Origin: Thioglobus_B sp964558405
GTDB taxonomy: Bacteria > Pseudomonadota > Gammaproteobacteria > PS1 > Pseudothioglobaceae
NCBI GenBank assembly: GCA_964558405.1
Contig: CAZLDG010000011.1
Span: 1-45,176 of the forward strand
Length of the DNA: 45,176 nucleotides
Direction of reading: 5' to 3'
Positions 1-8,893 of this stretch are shown here, in pieces. Under the pieces are notes generated by a model that did not search any database, was not told the DNA's origin, and worked only from the letters and a program-made list of their open reading frames with translations. The position numbers and the translations under genes were made by a program. The first letter of the stretch is position 1, and each line of letters starts with the position of its first letter.

Positions 1-65
1 GCACCTGGTGCGTAGACTCGACCCTGCTTGAGTCTAGAGAGGATGCGCTCTTTGGTATTACTCAT
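1..65 (-). CDS. lutC: LutC, N-terminal fragment (runs off the left edge)
   Basis: The reverse strand opens at an ATG (65-63) and reads MSNTKERILSRLKQGR and on to the window edge without a stop. The start overlaps the end of lutB by a few bases. Position after lutA and lutB and the helical, basic N-terminus fit LutC (YkgG/DUF162 family), the third subunit of the L-lactate oxidation complex that feeds electrons from lactate to the respiratory chain via the iron-sulfur partners. Only about 21 residues are visible, so the call rests mainly on gene order. Confidence 0.75.
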   Translation of the reverse strand, partial: MSNTKERILSRLKQGRVYAPG

Positions 66-1449
66 GGGTAAATCCTGCCTCTTTTGCTAGGGTTGATAAT
101 GACTTATTAGCTGGTTTTTGTAAGACGCGATAACGACTCCAGCCGGGTATTCTGCTTGGAGTTAAAAACCGCAACTTGGTCAATAATTGGGTCAATAGAC
201 GATAGCGTCGTGGATGAGCATAAACCCAACGCCAAAGCCGCCAAAGCCGAGACTGCAGTCGCGAAGTATTACCACTATCTACCACATCTTCTCGCAATTG
301 ATTAATCAGCGTTGGCAGAGGAATTTTTACCGGACAAACCTGTGCACAAGCCCCACATAGGGTGCACAATTCACTCAAATCCCCCAACCGGTCAACACCT
401 TGTTTCATCGGTTCTAGGGCAATGCCAATCGGTCCTGGGTAAGTGGTGCCATAAGCGTGACCGCCTAGTTGCACATAGACTGGACAATGATTAATACAAC
501 TGCCACAACGAATGCACTTAAGCACATCAAGCGTTTGCTCATTGATACTAATTTGAGATCGACCATTATCCAGTAACACCAAATGCACGGCTTTAGGGCC
601 ATCTTTCTCACCCGCTTTTCTGGGTGAAGAAATCATATTGAAATAGGTGGTAATTGACTGTCCGGTGGCTGATTTGGTGAGCATCTCCAGTAGTGGCGGC
701 ACATCACTGAGATTTTCAACTACCTTTTCAATGCCAGTCAGCGCAATATGCAGATCGGGCACGCTAGTGCACATCCGACCATTACCTTCGTTTTCAACCA
801 AACACAAAGTGCCTGTTTCTGCTACAGCAAAATTCACCCCGGAGATGCCCGCATCAGCTTGTTGAAAATATTTGCGTAGGATGGCTCTGGCTTGTGCGGT
901 TAATTGATCAACATCCTCAGTGTAGTCAAATTCGGGAAAGTGTTGATGCAGTAGTTGGGCTATTTCTTGGCGATTTTTATGAATCGCTGGCATGACAATA
1001 TGCGAAGGCGTCTCGCCTGCCAGCTGAATAATGTATTCGCCCAAATCGGTTTCAAGTGTCTGAATGCCTTGCGCAATTAAATATTCATTGAGTCCAATTT
1101 CCTCACTAACCATTGACTTGCCCTTCACCACGGTTTTAGCCTTGGCTTGTTTAAGAATATCAGCGATGATTTGATTAGCCTGCTCAGCGTCTTCGGCCCA
1201 ATGCAGCTGAATATTGTTTTTCTCTAGGTTTTGTTCTAGCTCCTCTAGTAGCTCTGGCAGCTTACTAATGGCATTGGCGCGAATTCCGGCTGAACGATTG
1301 CGCAAATCCTGCAGATGGTCTGTATCTGGAAATTGCGCTAAGCGCTTATCCATTAAAAAATTCATGGCTGGCCTAAAACTATTGTGCGTGCGTCGCTGAT
1401 CAATAGCTCGGTCGATACGCTCAGAAAGCTGGATGGGCATACTATTCAC
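58..1449 (-). CDS. lutB: LutB, iron-sulfur L-lactate utilisation protein
   Basis: A 463-residue protein of the LutB/YkgF family. The N-terminal two-thirds is the LUD domain (KTVVKGKSMVSEE, ETDLGEYIIQLAGE, GVNFAVAETGTL). The C-terminal third carries two ferredoxin-like cysteine clusters, CIRCGSCINHCP and CTLCGACAQVCP, which would bind two [4Fe-4S] clusters. In the characterised Lut system LutABC together oxidise L-lactate to pyruvate in the cytoplasm. The GTG at 1449 overlaps the lutA stop by 8 bp; an in-frame ATG at 1440 (MPIQLSERID) is an equally good start. Gene order lutA-lutB-lutC on the minus strand and overlaps indicate one operon. Confidence 0.93.
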   Translation of the reverse strand: MNSMPIQLSERIDRAIDQRRTHNSFRPAMNFLMDKRLAQFPDTDHLQDLRNRSAGIRANAISKLPELLEELEQNLEKNNIQLHWAEDAEQANQIIADILKQAKAKTVVKGKSMVSEEIGLNEYLIAQGIQTLETDLGEYIIQLAGETPSHIVMPAIHKNRQEIAQLLHQHFPEFDYTEDVDQLTAQARAILRKYFQQADAGISGVNFAVAETGTLCLVENEGNGRMCTSVPDLHIALTGIEKVVENLSDVPPLLEMLTKSATGQSITTYFNMISSPRKAGEKDGPKAVHLVLLDNGRSQISINEQTLDVLKCIRCGSCINHCPVYVQLGGHAYGTTYPGPIGIALEPMKQGVDRLGDLSELCTLCGACAQVCPVKIPLPTLINQLREDVVDSGNTSRLQSRLWRLWRWVYAHPRRYRLLTQLLTKLRFLTPSRIPGWSRYRVLQKPANKSLSTLAKEAGFTHE

Positions 1450-2185
1450 GATTAGTCCGCTCCCATAAGAATTCAGCCACGTGTTGGGTTTTCAGCTTAG
1501 ATTTCTGCTTAGCGAGCGCACCACCAATGTTCATTAAACAACCCAAGTCTTGGCTAATGGTTAGCTCTGCTCCGCTGTCTTTAAGTGCTTGAGTCTTATC
1601 TGCTACCATCGCACCTGAGATATCGGCTTGTTTGAGAGAAAAAGTACCACCAAAACCACAACATTCTTTTTTTCTATCTTGCTCTAAGACCTCTACCCGC
1701 TCTAGTTGCCCCAGCAGGTTTTCAATATGTTTAGCCCCTTTTAGTCCGTTTCGACAAGAGCAAGAACTGTGAATCGCCACCTGGGTAGGCTGCCCATAAT
1801 CGCTTAACTTAACCTTTAATACTTGGGACAAGAACTCAGTAAGCTCATAAACCCGGCTGGCAACAGCTTGTGCTTGTGATGCGTCTGGCTGACCGGCAAA
1901 TAACTCGGACCAATGATGACGTATCATATCCGTACAGGAGGCCGATGGAATAACAATGGGTAGATCTTTTGGAAAGCAGCGCATTAATGATCTGGCTACT
2001 GATAAAGCCTCTTGTCGATAGCCGGCATTAAAAGCAGGCTGTGCACAACAGGTTTGATTCTGCGGATAAATAACTTCTAAACCTTCACGCTGAAGTAATT
2101 GCATAGCGCTGAGTCCAGCCTTGGGAAAATACACATCGGCCAGGCAGGTGCCCATAAAATAAATACGATCAATCTGAGTTGTCAT
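1442..2185 (-). CDS. lutA: LutA, cysteine-rich (CCG domain) L-lactate utilisation protein
   Basis: A 247-residue protein from the ATG at 2185 (MTTQIDRIYFMGTC); a TTG start upstream at 2209 is less likely. Two cysteine-rich CCG-type domains are visible: one around CLADVYFP...QTCCAQPAFNAG in the first 70 residues, the second around SSCSCRNGLKG...KKECCGFGGTFS near residues 140-190. This domain pair is shared with GlpC, heterodisulfide reductase subunit B and glycolate oxidase GlcF, but the length and adjacency to LutB identify LutA/YkgE. It is the first gene of the lut operon and diverges from the aminotransferase gene at 2364. Substrate could be L-lactate or another 2-hydroxy acid. Confidence 0.92.
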   Translation of the reverse strand: MTTQIDRIYFMGTCLADVYFPKAGLSAMQLLQREGLEVIYPQNQTCCAQPAFNAGYRQEALSVARSLMRCFPKDLPIVIPSASCTDMIRHHWSELFAGQPDASQAQAVASRVYELTEFLSQVLKVKLSDYGQPTQVAIHSSCSCRNGLKGAKHIENLLGQLERVEVLEQDRKKECCGFGGTFSLKQADISGAMVADKTQALKDSGAELTISQDLGCLMNIGGALAKQKSKLKTQHVAEFLWERTNRE

Positions 2186-2326
2186 CTTATCTATAAAATC
2201 CCAAAACAATTCACATCATACCAACAAGAAGCATTCTCTATGGCTTTACTAAGCGTACTTTTTACCCTCATCCACACTAAATTAAATACCCTTAAATAAA
2301 GTATGAGATAATTCCCGCGAAACTTT

Positions 2327-2332
2327 TATAAT
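2327..2332 (+). promoter_or_regulatory. Candidate -10 box of the aminotransferase gene
   Basis: A consensus TATAAT lies 31 bp before the ATG at 2364, in the 178-bp divergent spacer with lutA. No good -35 box is seen at 16-18 bp, so the promoter may be weak or activator-dependent. The rest of the spacer is AT-rich with no clear structure. Confidence 0.45.
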
Positions 2333-2363
2333 AACCTTTTTATTTTGTCAACTATATAAGATT

Positions 2364-3476
2364 ATGAAATCATTCAATCCACCAATTAGAACCTTGATGG
2401 GCCCAGGTCCATCTGATGTACATCCACGAATTCTACAAGCCATGGCGCGTCCAACCATTGGTCATCTAGACCCTGTATTTGTAGGCATGATGAACGAAGT
2501 TAAAGAAGGTCTAAAGTATGCATTTAAGACTGAAAATGAACTGACTATGCCAGTTTCAGCGCCAGGCTCTGCCGGTATGGAAACTTGTTTTGCCAACCTG
2601 GTTGAACCTGGTGATAAGGCAGTCGTTTGTATCAATGGCGTATTTGGTATGCGCATGAAAGAAAACATCACCCGCTTTGGCGGCGAAGCCATTGTGGTTG
2701 AAGATAACTGGGGTGAAGCAGTTTCTACCGACAAAGTGGAAGCAGCACTAAAAGCCAATCCAGATGCTAAGATTCTGGCCTTTGTTCATGCTGAGACTTC
2801 AACAGGCGCACGTTCTGATGCCAAAGAGCTTTGTCGTATCGCCCACGAAAATGATTGTATCACTATTGTGGACGCGGTAACTTCTCTGGCCGGTAGTGAA
2901 CTTAGAGTAGACGAGTGGGAAATTGATGCGATTTACTCTGGTACGCAAAAATGTCTATCAGCTATGCCAGGCATCTCACCAATTTCTATTGGTGAGCGTG
3001 CAGTTAAAAAAATCACTGAGCGTAAAACACCAGTAACTTCTTGGTTCTTGGATCTGAACCTGGTGATGGGTTATTGGGGCGAAGGTGCGCAGCGTACTTA
3101 TCATCATACGGCACCGGTAAATACCTTATACGGTCTGCATGAATCCCTAGTAATGCTACAAGAAGAAGGTCTGGAAAATGCTTGGGATCGTCATTTGGCT
3201 AATCATGAAGAGCTAAGAGATGGTCTAGAGGCTATGGGTATTGAATTCTTGGTAAAAGCCGAGGATCGCTTGCCACAGCTAAACTCAGTACTGATTCCTG
3301 AAGGTGCGGAAGATGCCAAAGTGCGCTCTACCCTGCTAAACGACTACAACCTAGAGATTGGTGCCGGTCTGGGCGCTTATGCTGGTAAGGTTTGGCGTAT
3401 TGGCTTGATGGGTCATGCCTCACGCAAGGAAAACATTGCCTTGTGCCTATCAGCCCTAAAAAATACCCTGGGATAA
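2364..3476 (+). CDS. Class V serine/alanine-glyoxylate aminotransferase
   Basis: A 370-residue PLP enzyme of the serine-glyoxylate/alanine-glyoxylate aminotransferase family. Family signatures are the N-terminal GPGPSDVHPRIL, the PLP-phosphate region APGSAGMETCFAN, the aspartate in TIVDAVTSLAG and the Schiff-base lysine K196 in SGTQKCLS. It should transfer an amino group from serine or alanine to glyoxylate, giving glycine plus hydroxypyruvate or pyruvate. Glycine made this way could be consumed by GcvP encoded at 19163-21961. Monocistronic, with its own -10 box and a strong terminator. Amino-donor preference cannot be read from the sequence; purine catabolic (S)-ureidoglycine aminotransferases are close relatives. 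Confidence 0.9.
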   Translation: MKSFNPPIRTLMGPGPSDVHPRILQAMARPTIGHLDPVFVGMMNEVKEGLKYAFKTENELTMPVSAPGSAGMETCFANLVEPGDKAVVCINGVFGMRMKENITRFGGEAIVVEDNWGEAVSTDKVEAALKANPDAKILAFVHAETSTGARSDAKELCRIAHENDCITIVDAVTSLAGSELRVDEWEIDAIYSGTQKCLSAMPGISPISIGERAVKKITERKTPVTSWFLDLNLVMGYWGEGAQRTYHHTAPVNTLYGLHESLVMLQEEGLENAWDRHLANHEELRDGLEAMGIEFLVKAEDRLPQLNSVLIPEGAEDAKVRSTLLNDYNLEIGAGLGAYAGKVWRIGLMGHASRKENIALCLSALKNTLG

Positions 3477-3492
3477 ATAAAATTCCACGGAT

Positions 3493-3523
3493 AAAAAAGG
3501 CGACCTTAGGGTCGCCTTTTTTT
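3493..3523. terminator. Bidirectional rho-independent terminator
   Basis: The stem GGCGACC (3499-3505) pairs with GGTCGCC (3510-3516) around a TTAG loop. Six A precede the stem and seven T follow it, so it can stop both the aminotransferase transcript (+) and the convergent ferredoxin transcript (-). Confidence 0.9.
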
Positions 3524-3538
3524 ATTTATGGTTTTACT

Positions 3539-3772
3539 TTAGGTTAGCTTAGCCAATAGCTCCTCTTCGGTTTCTACACGATCAGGATCTGGTAGACAAC
3601 AATCTACTGGGCAAACTTCAACACATTGTGGCTCATCAAAATGGCCTACACATTCGGTACATTTATCTGGGTCAATCTCATAGATTTCATCACCCATATA
3701 AATCGCATCATTTGGGCATTCTGGCTCACAAACGTCGCAGTTAATACATTCATCGGTAATCAATAACGCCAT
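3539..3772 (-). CDS. YfhL-type 2x[4Fe-4S] ferredoxin
   Basis: A 77-residue ferredoxin. The first cluster motif is CINCDVCEPECP; the second is CTECVGHFDEPQCVEVCP with the inserted loop typical of the Allochromatium/YfhL ferredoxin class. A terminal cysteine pair (DCCLPD) follows. It is a cytoplasmic low-potential electron carrier. The tail ends at residue 77, near the normal 80-85 length. Purine-rich bases (ggaag) lie about 5 nt before the ATG. Monocistronic and convergent with the aminotransferase gene. The redox partner cannot be inferred from its neighbours. Confidence 0.93.
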   Translation of the reverse strand: MALLITDECINCDVCEPECPNDAIYMGDEIYEIDPDKCTECVGHFDEPQCVEVCPVDCCLPDPDRVETEEELLAKLT

Positions 3773-3881
3773 TTTTCTTCCTTATGATTAAAACTTAATA
3801 ATAGCGCTACATTTTACCGTATTTTTTGCCAAATACTCAGGTTAGTATTGGGTATCATAAGTTTATTTTTCCGGCAAAAAT

Positions 3882-4877
3882 ATGCGCTTTTTTCTTTCTT
3901 TTTTCGCACTACTTTTTTCCCTGCAAATTCAGGCTCAATTAGACGATGGTCTGTACGCCAAATTACATACCAACCAAGGTGATATTACCCTCAAGCTCAG
4001 CTTTGAGCAAACCCCGCTAACCGTAATCAACTTCGTGGGCTTGGCCGAAGGTGCAAAACACTCGAATAAACAAACCGGCAAACCCTTTTATAACGGGCTT
4101 AAATTTCACCGAGTGATTGAAGATTTCATGATTCAGGGCGGCGACCCTAAAGGCAATGGCAGTGGTGGACCTGGCTATGATTTTGCCGATGAAATCACCG
4201 AATTAAAACACGATCAAGCCGGAATATTATCGATGGCCAACTCTGGACCCAATACCAATGGTTCACAATTTTTCATCACCCACAGGGCCACATCGTGGTT
4301 AGATGGCAAACACACGGTATTTGGTCAGGTTGTTGAAGGTATGGAGGTGGTTAATCGCATTAAGCAAAACGACTTTATTCGTAAGGTGAGTATTATCCGC
4401 CAAGGCGAAGCGGCCAACAATTTCCAAACTGATGAAGCGGCTTTTGTTGCTCAACAAAGACAATACGCCGCAGCAGCCGAGGCAAAAATTGCCGATAAGC
4501 GCAAAGCCTTTGTCGAGTTTGTTAACACCAACTACCCACAGGCTATGCTCGAGACAGATGGACACTTTAGCCTAGTAACCAAGCCCGGTACTGGTGACAA
4601 ACCTAACAAAGGAGATCTGGTTGGCGTGTCGCTAAGTATTGACTTAAGTGATGGTACGCAAATGCGCACCGGTGACCAAGAGTTAAAATTTGCCCCAGGT
4701 ACTGGAGTTATTATCTCCATTGTTGACGAGGCAGTATTGCAAATGCAAGTGGGTGAGAAACGCACTTTAATTGCCCCATATTATCAAATCTATGGCGATA
4801 GTGCGCGTGGCAGCCTATCCACCAAAAGTATTTTGATTTTCAAACTAGAATTACTCTCTATTAATCAAATCGACTAA
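3882..4877 (+). CDS. Exported cyclophilin-FKBP fusion peptidyl-prolyl isomerase
   Basis: A 331-residue protein with a signal peptide (about residues 1-18, ending LQIQAQ), a cyclophilin domain (about 25-170) and a C-terminal FKBP domain (about 240-330). Cyclophilin hallmarks are FHRVIEDFMIQGGDPKGNGSG with the catalytic Arg, SMANSGPNTNGSQFFIT and WLDGKHTVFGQV. FKBP hallmarks are VGEKRTL and the end ILIFKLELLSI; the usual IPP segment is replaced by LSTK, so FKBP activity may be altered. A charged linker rich in Ala, Gln and Lys joins them. It should catalyse proline isomerisation of exported proteins in the periplasm. Its stop overlaps the mraY start (TAATG), making it the first gene of a four-gene unit. 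Confidence 0.9.
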   Translation: MRFFLSFFALLFSLQIQAQLDDGLYAKLHTNQGDITLKLSFEQTPLTVINFVGLAEGAKHSNKQTGKPFYNGLKFHRVIEDFMIQGGDPKGNGSGGPGYDFADEITELKHDQAGILSMANSGPNTNGSQFFITHRATSWLDGKHTVFGQVVEGMEVVNRIKQNDFIRKVSIIRQGEAANNFQTDEAAFVAQQRQYAAAAEAKIADKRKAFVEFVNTNYPQAMLETDGHFSLVTKPGTGDKPNKGDLVGVSLSIDLSDGTQMRTGDQELKFAPGTGVIISIVDEAVLQMQVGEKRTLIAPYYQIYGDSARGSLSTKSILIFKLELLSINQID

Positions 4878-5962
4878 TGTTTTTAGAAATCCTAAACCTG
4901 CTAACGCAGATTGATCCTGGCTTTAGCGTTCTACACTATTTAAGTGTTAGAGCGATTATGGCCATGTTGGCGGCGCTGGTTATTATGCTGGTTTTAGGTA
5001 AATTCTTTATCAATAAATTACACCAATATCAAATTGGTCAAGTAGTGCGCACCGATGGTCCAGAATCGCATCTGGCCAAATCTGGCACCCCAACCATGGG
5101 TGGAGTGATGATTCTCTTTGCCTTTATTGTTAGTTTGTTGATTTGGGGTAATTGGTCAAATGATTATCTGTGGGTAGTGATTACCACTGCGCTTATTTTT
5201 GGTACGGTAGGCTTTGCTGATGATCTGTTAAAAATTAAGAAAAAATCCTCGGATGGTCTCAGCGCCAAAGGCAAGCTTTTTGGTCAATCCTTTGGTGCAG
5301 TTTTTATTGGCTTGTGGCTTGCCTTTAGCGCCACAGAAGCAGTACAAACCCAACTACTGATTCCATTTTTTAAAGATGTGTTTATTCCACTGGGTGTGTT
5401 TGGTTTGGTGGTGCTGTCTTATTTTGTGATTGTTGGCTCTTCCAATGCAGTTAATCTCACCGATGGGCTAGACGGTTTGGCGATTATGCCGGTGATTCTA
5501 ATTGCAGCAGCCTTGGCGGTGTTTGGCTATATCTCCAGTAATCATAACTTCGCCACCTATCTGCATATGCCATACATGCCAGGCACTGAAGAAGTGTTTG
5601 TCATGGGCGCAGCACTGATTGGTGCAGGCCTGGGTTTTTTATGGTTTAACACCTATCCTGCTGAAGTGTTTATGGGTGATGTTGGCTCGTTATCTCTAGG
5701 CGCTATTTTGGCCGTACTGGCGATTATTGTGCGCCAAGAAATTCTGCTATTTATTATGGGCGGTGTATTTGTAGCCGAAACCCTCTCGGTAATGATTCAA
5801 GTATTTTGGTACAAACGCACCAAAACACGCGTATTTTTAATGGCACCTCTGCATCACCATTTCGAGAAAAAAGGCCTATCAGAACCAAAGATTATTGTGC
5901 GTTTTTGGATGGTGACACTAATCTTGGTACTGGTGAGTCTGGCATCTATTAAAATACGCTGA
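4877..5962 (+). CDS. mraY: MraY, phospho-N-acetylmuramoyl-pentapeptide transferase
   Basis: A 361-residue polytopic membrane enzyme with about ten transmembrane helices. It transfers phospho-MurNAc-pentapeptide from UDP to undecaprenyl phosphate, forming lipid I. The family motifs are all present: FADDLLKIKKKSSDGLSAKGK, NAVNLTDGLDGLA, GDVGSLSLGA and the loop HHHFEKKG. Full length compared with E. coli MraY (360). The start overlaps the PPIase stop (TAATG) and its stop overlaps the next start (TGATG), implying translational coupling. Unusually it is not flanked by mur/fts genes here. Confidence 0.97.
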   Translation: MFLEILNLLTQIDPGFSVLHYLSVRAIMAMLAALVIMLVLGKFFINKLHQYQIGQVVRTDGPESHLAKSGTPTMGGVMILFAFIVSLLIWGNWSNDYLWVVITTALIFGTVGFADDLLKIKKKSSDGLSAKGKLFGQSFGAVFIGLWLAFSATEAVQTQLLIPFFKDVFIPLGVFGLVVLSYFVIVGSSNAVNLTDGLDGLAIMPVILIAAALAVFGYISSNHNFATYLHMPYMPGTEEVFVMGAALIGAGLGFLWFNTYPAEVFMGDVGSLSLGAILAVLAIIVRQEILLFIMGGVFVAETLSVMIQVFWYKRTKTRVFLMAPLHHHFEKKGLSEPKIIVRFWMVTLILVLVSLASIKIR

Positions 5963-6411
5963 TGGCACAAACACTAGACAAATGGGATAAGCGCTACCTA
6001 GCCTTAGCCAAAGAAGTTTCCACTTGGTCAAAAGACCCTTCAACCCAGGTTGGCGCGGTTACTGTTGGCGCTAAAAAAGAAGTACTCTCTCAAGGTTTTA
6101 ATGGTTTTCCACGTGGCATTGAGGACAGCGATGCTCGCTATAACCATCGACAAACCAAATACAAATTTGTAGTACACGCAGAGATGAATGCCATTTATAA
6201 CGCCACTTATTCTGGGGTATCACTAGACGGCGCAACCCTTTATGTTTATGGTCTGCCGATTTGCTCAGAATGCGCCAAGGGTATTATTCAGGTGGGTATT
6301 AAGAAAGTGGTGGTTAAAAAAGCTAAAGAGCTTGATAATTGGAACGAAAGCGTAGAGCTCTCTAAACAAATGTTTGATGAAGCTGATGTAGAGTTGGTAA
6401 TTGAGTCATGA
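5962..6411 (+). CDS. Deoxycytidylate (dCMP) deaminase family protein
   Basis: A 149-residue zinc deaminase. The catalytic motif HAEMNAI supplies the zinc-binding His and the proton-shuttling Glu; CSECA supplies the two zinc cysteines. The N-terminal segment with DPSTQVGAV and the NGFPRGIED motif is typical of dCMP deaminases, which convert dCMP to dUMP for dTTP synthesis. The conserved proline is displaced one residue (PICSEC rather than PCxxC). Translationally coupled to mraY (TGATG) and to prfC (ATGA). A ComE-type or riboflavin-type deaminase is a less likely alternative. Confidence 0.88.
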   Translation: MAQTLDKWDKRYLALAKEVSTWSKDPSTQVGAVTVGAKKEVLSQGFNGFPRGIEDSDARYNHRQTKYKFVVHAEMNAIYNATYSGVSLDGATLYVYGLPICSECAKGIIQVGIKKVVVKKAKELDNWNESVELSKQMFDEADVELVIES

Positions 6412-7979
6412 ATACTGAGATCTCTAAACGTCGCACCTTTGCCATTATCTCGCACCCGGATGCCGGTAAAACCACGGTCACCGAAAAGCTCTTGCTATAC
6501 GCCGGCGCCATTAAAACCGCAGGCAGCGTAAAAGCGAGAAAATCTGATGCCCATGCTACCTCTGACTGGATGGAAATGGAAAAAGAGCGTGGTATTTCTA
6601 TCACCTCATCAATCATGCAGTTTGATTATGACCAGCACGTTATTAACCTACTAGACACCCCAGGACACGAAGACTTTTCTGAAGACACTTATCGCACACT
6701 AACCGCGGTAGATTCTGCATTGATGGTAATCGACGTGGCCAAAGGTGTAGAGCAACGCACCATCAAATTGATGGAGGTTTGTCGCCTGCGCACTACGCCA
6801 ATTCTAACCTTTATCAATAAGCTAGATCGTGAAGGCAAAGAGCCTATTGAATTACTAGATGAAGTCGAGAGCGTACTGGATATTGAATGTGCACCGATTA
6901 CCTGGCCAATTGGTATGGGTAAGCGCTTTAAGGGTGTGGTGCATTTGTTAGAGGACAAGGTTTATCTCTATGAAGCTGGTAAAAACTCTGAAATTGGTGA
7001 GAATCTGATTATCGAAGGTGTTGACAACCCACAGCTTGATGAGATTTTGGGTGTTGATGTGGCTAGTGAGATGCGCGACGAGGTTGAGCTGATTACCGAG
7101 ACCACCAATCCATTTGACCTAGAGGCTTTTTTAGCTGGCAAACAAACCCCGGTATTCTTTGGCTCGGCTATCTCTAATTTTGGCATTCAAAACTTACTCG
7201 ATGGCTTTGTGGATTATGCTCCTACCCCGGGTGGACGTGAGTCTGATGCGCGCCAAGTAGAGCCTGATGAGGCCAAACTCACCGGCTTCGTGTTTAAGAT
7301 TCAAGCCAATATGGACCCCAAACATCATGACCGTCTAGCCTTTATGCGCATTGTCAGTGGCGAGTATAAAAAAGGCATGAAAGTCTTACAGGTTGCCACT
7401 GGTAAACAAATCAAGATTGCCAATGCGGTGACCTTTATGTCGCGTGAACGCGCCTCAGCTGAGCTGGCTTATGCGGGTGATGTGATTGGCATTCATAACC
7501 ACGGTGGTATTGCTATTGGTGATACTTTCACCCAAGGTGAAAAACTTAATTTCAGTGGTATTCCAAACTTTGCGCCCGAGCTATTTCGTCGTGCTCAGCT
7601 CAAAGACCCGCTCAAAGCCAAGGCTCTGCAAAAAGGCTTAGATCAACTCTCAGAAGAAGGAGCCACTCAAGTTTTTCGACCGATTACCAATAGTTCGCAA
7701 ATTCTCGGTGCGGTTGGTATCTTGCAATTTGATGTGGTGATGCACCGCCTCAAGTATGAATATGGTGTGGATTGTCAGTTTGAGAATGTCTCTATTGCTA
7801 CCGCCAGATGGGTAAGTGGTACTGATAAAGACATTGAGCAACTCAAGGCCAAAGCCGGTAATAATGTGGCGATTGACAGCGCTGGAAAGTTAACCTATTT
7901 GGCACCTTCAATGGTGAATTTAGATCTGACCATGGAGCGCCATCCCAATTTAACTTTTAGCGCCACGCGAGAGCATTAA
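6408..7979 (+). CDS. prfC: Peptide chain release factor 3
   Basis: A 523-residue translational GTPase, the usual length for RF3. G1 is SHPDAGKTT, G3 is DTPGHEDFSEDTYRTL and G4 is NKLDREG; the distinctive RF3 SVKARKSDAHATSDWM segment follows G1. The domain III-like region with LGAVGILQFDVVMHRLKYEYGV distinguishes it from EF-G. RF3 recycles RF1/RF2 from the ribosome after peptide release. The start overlaps the deaminase stop by 4 bp, and the 3' end overlaps the convergent UbiA-family gene by 4 bp. Confidence 0.97.
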   Translation: MNTEISKRRTFAIISHPDAGKTTVTEKLLLYAGAIKTAGSVKARKSDAHATSDWMEMEKERGISITSSIMQFDYDQHVINLLDTPGHEDFSEDTYRTLTAVDSALMVIDVAKGVEQRTIKLMEVCRLRTTPILTFINKLDREGKEPIELLDEVESVLDIECAPITWPIGMGKRFKGVVHLLEDKVYLYEAGKNSEIGENLIIEGVDNPQLDEILGVDVASEMRDEVELITETTNPFDLEAFLAGKQTPVFFGSAISNFGIQNLLDGFVDYAPTPGGRESDARQVEPDEAKLTGFVFKIQANMDPKHHDRLAFMRIVSGEYKKGMKVLQVATGKQIKIANAVTFMSRERASAELAYAGDVIGIHNHGGIAIGDTFTQGEKLNFSGIPNFAPELFRRAQLKDPLKAKALQKGLDQLSEEGATQVFRPITNSSQILGAVGILQFDVVMHRLKYEYGVDCQFENVSIATARWVSGTDKDIEQLKAKAGNNVAIDSAGKLTYLAPSMVNLDLTMERHPNLTFSATREH

Positions 7980-8869
7980 GACCAGATAATCGCCAGCGCC
8001 AATAATAGTGGCGTTAGCACAGCAGCCAACACATTAGATTTTAAATATTGTGGATGCTTAGCAATCTCCAGTTGATATTTTTTCATACCGCTAAAAGCGT
8101 GAAAGGCTGGCAATAGGCCCAGTAGTGCAATCAGTGTTATAGTCGGAAAAACACCTGTTAGTGCCGACACAATGATCACCAATAGGCTCAACAACACAAA
8201 ACTCAAATACATCCAAGTACTGGCTTTAGCCCCATAAGCAATCGGAAAATGGTAGCGCCCATCCGCTTGATCGGCCTCAACATCAGGATATTGGTTAAGT
8301 AGCAGCAAATTGTTAATCAACAAAAATGGTACTAAGCTCACCACAACCACTGGCAAACTATAACTACCTGTTAGGACAAAATTAGCCCCCAATACCATCA
8401 GCACACCAAAACCCATGCCAGGGGCAATTAAACATAAAAATGGATGTTGATTAATCCAAGGGGTGTAGCCAATAATAAGCACCAATCCCAATAGAGCAAT
8501 TGGCAACAATCCCCAGCCATATTGGATGGTAAACACCACACCGATTAGTCCAGCAATAGATAACGAGACAATGGCAAGCATCAACACCCACTGAGCCATT
8601 TGCGGATTATCGGGCAAAGCACCACTGCCGCCACTAAATTGGGTTCTTTTGGTGCGCAAATCTAGGCCGCTTTTAAAATCGGCATATTCATTGAGCGTGT
8701 TAACGCCAATATGTGCCAGTAGCGCACCCAATAAGCTTAACAGCCAAACATAGGCTGGAGCTTGTGATTGATTGGCAATGGCAAAACTCCAGCCCAATAA
8801 AATACAAATTGGTGTGAGTATTAAAAACCTCAGGCGAATACTGCGCACCAGCGTGCCAATCTGATTCAT
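7976..8869 (-). CDS. UbiA-superfamily prenyltransferase, MenA-like
   Basis: A 297-residue membrane protein with eight or nine hydrophobic helices. The first aspartate-rich motif region reads NTLNEYADFKSGLD and the second DVEADQADGR, at the positions used by UbiA-family enzymes to bind prenyl diphosphate through magnesium. The overall pattern, including RTKRTQFSGGSGALP after the first motif, is closest to MenA-type enzymes that prenylate 1,4-dihydroxy-2-naphthoate, but no other menaquinone gene is in the window, so the aromatic acceptor is unknown. I chose the ATG at 8869; a TTG at 8890 is possible. It follows the small gene 8894-9142 closely, probably in one transcript. Confidence 0.82.
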   Translation of the reverse strand: MNQIGTLVRSIRLRFLILTPICILLGWSFAIANQSQAPAYVWLLSLLGALLAHIGVNTLNEYADFKSGLDLRTKRTQFSGGSGALPDNPQMAQWVLMLAIVSLSIAGLIGVVFTIQYGWGLLPIALLGLVLIIGYTPWINQHPFLCLIAPGMGFGVLMVLGANFVLTGSYSLPVVVVSLVPFLLINNLLLLNQYPDVEADQADGRYHFPIAYGAKASTWMYLSFVLLSLLVIIVSALTGVFPTITLIALLGLLPAFHAFSGMKKYQLEIAKHPQYLKSNVLAAVLTPLLLALAIIWS

Positions 8870-8893
8870 GCTAATTAGCTGGCTCTGCAAATC

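Noticed and set aside
6101..6112. ATGGTTTTCCAC, an 11 of 12 match to the palindromic operator
   Set aside because: It lies inside the conserved NGFPRG codons of the dCMP deaminase, is not at a promoter, and breaks the dyad at its last base.
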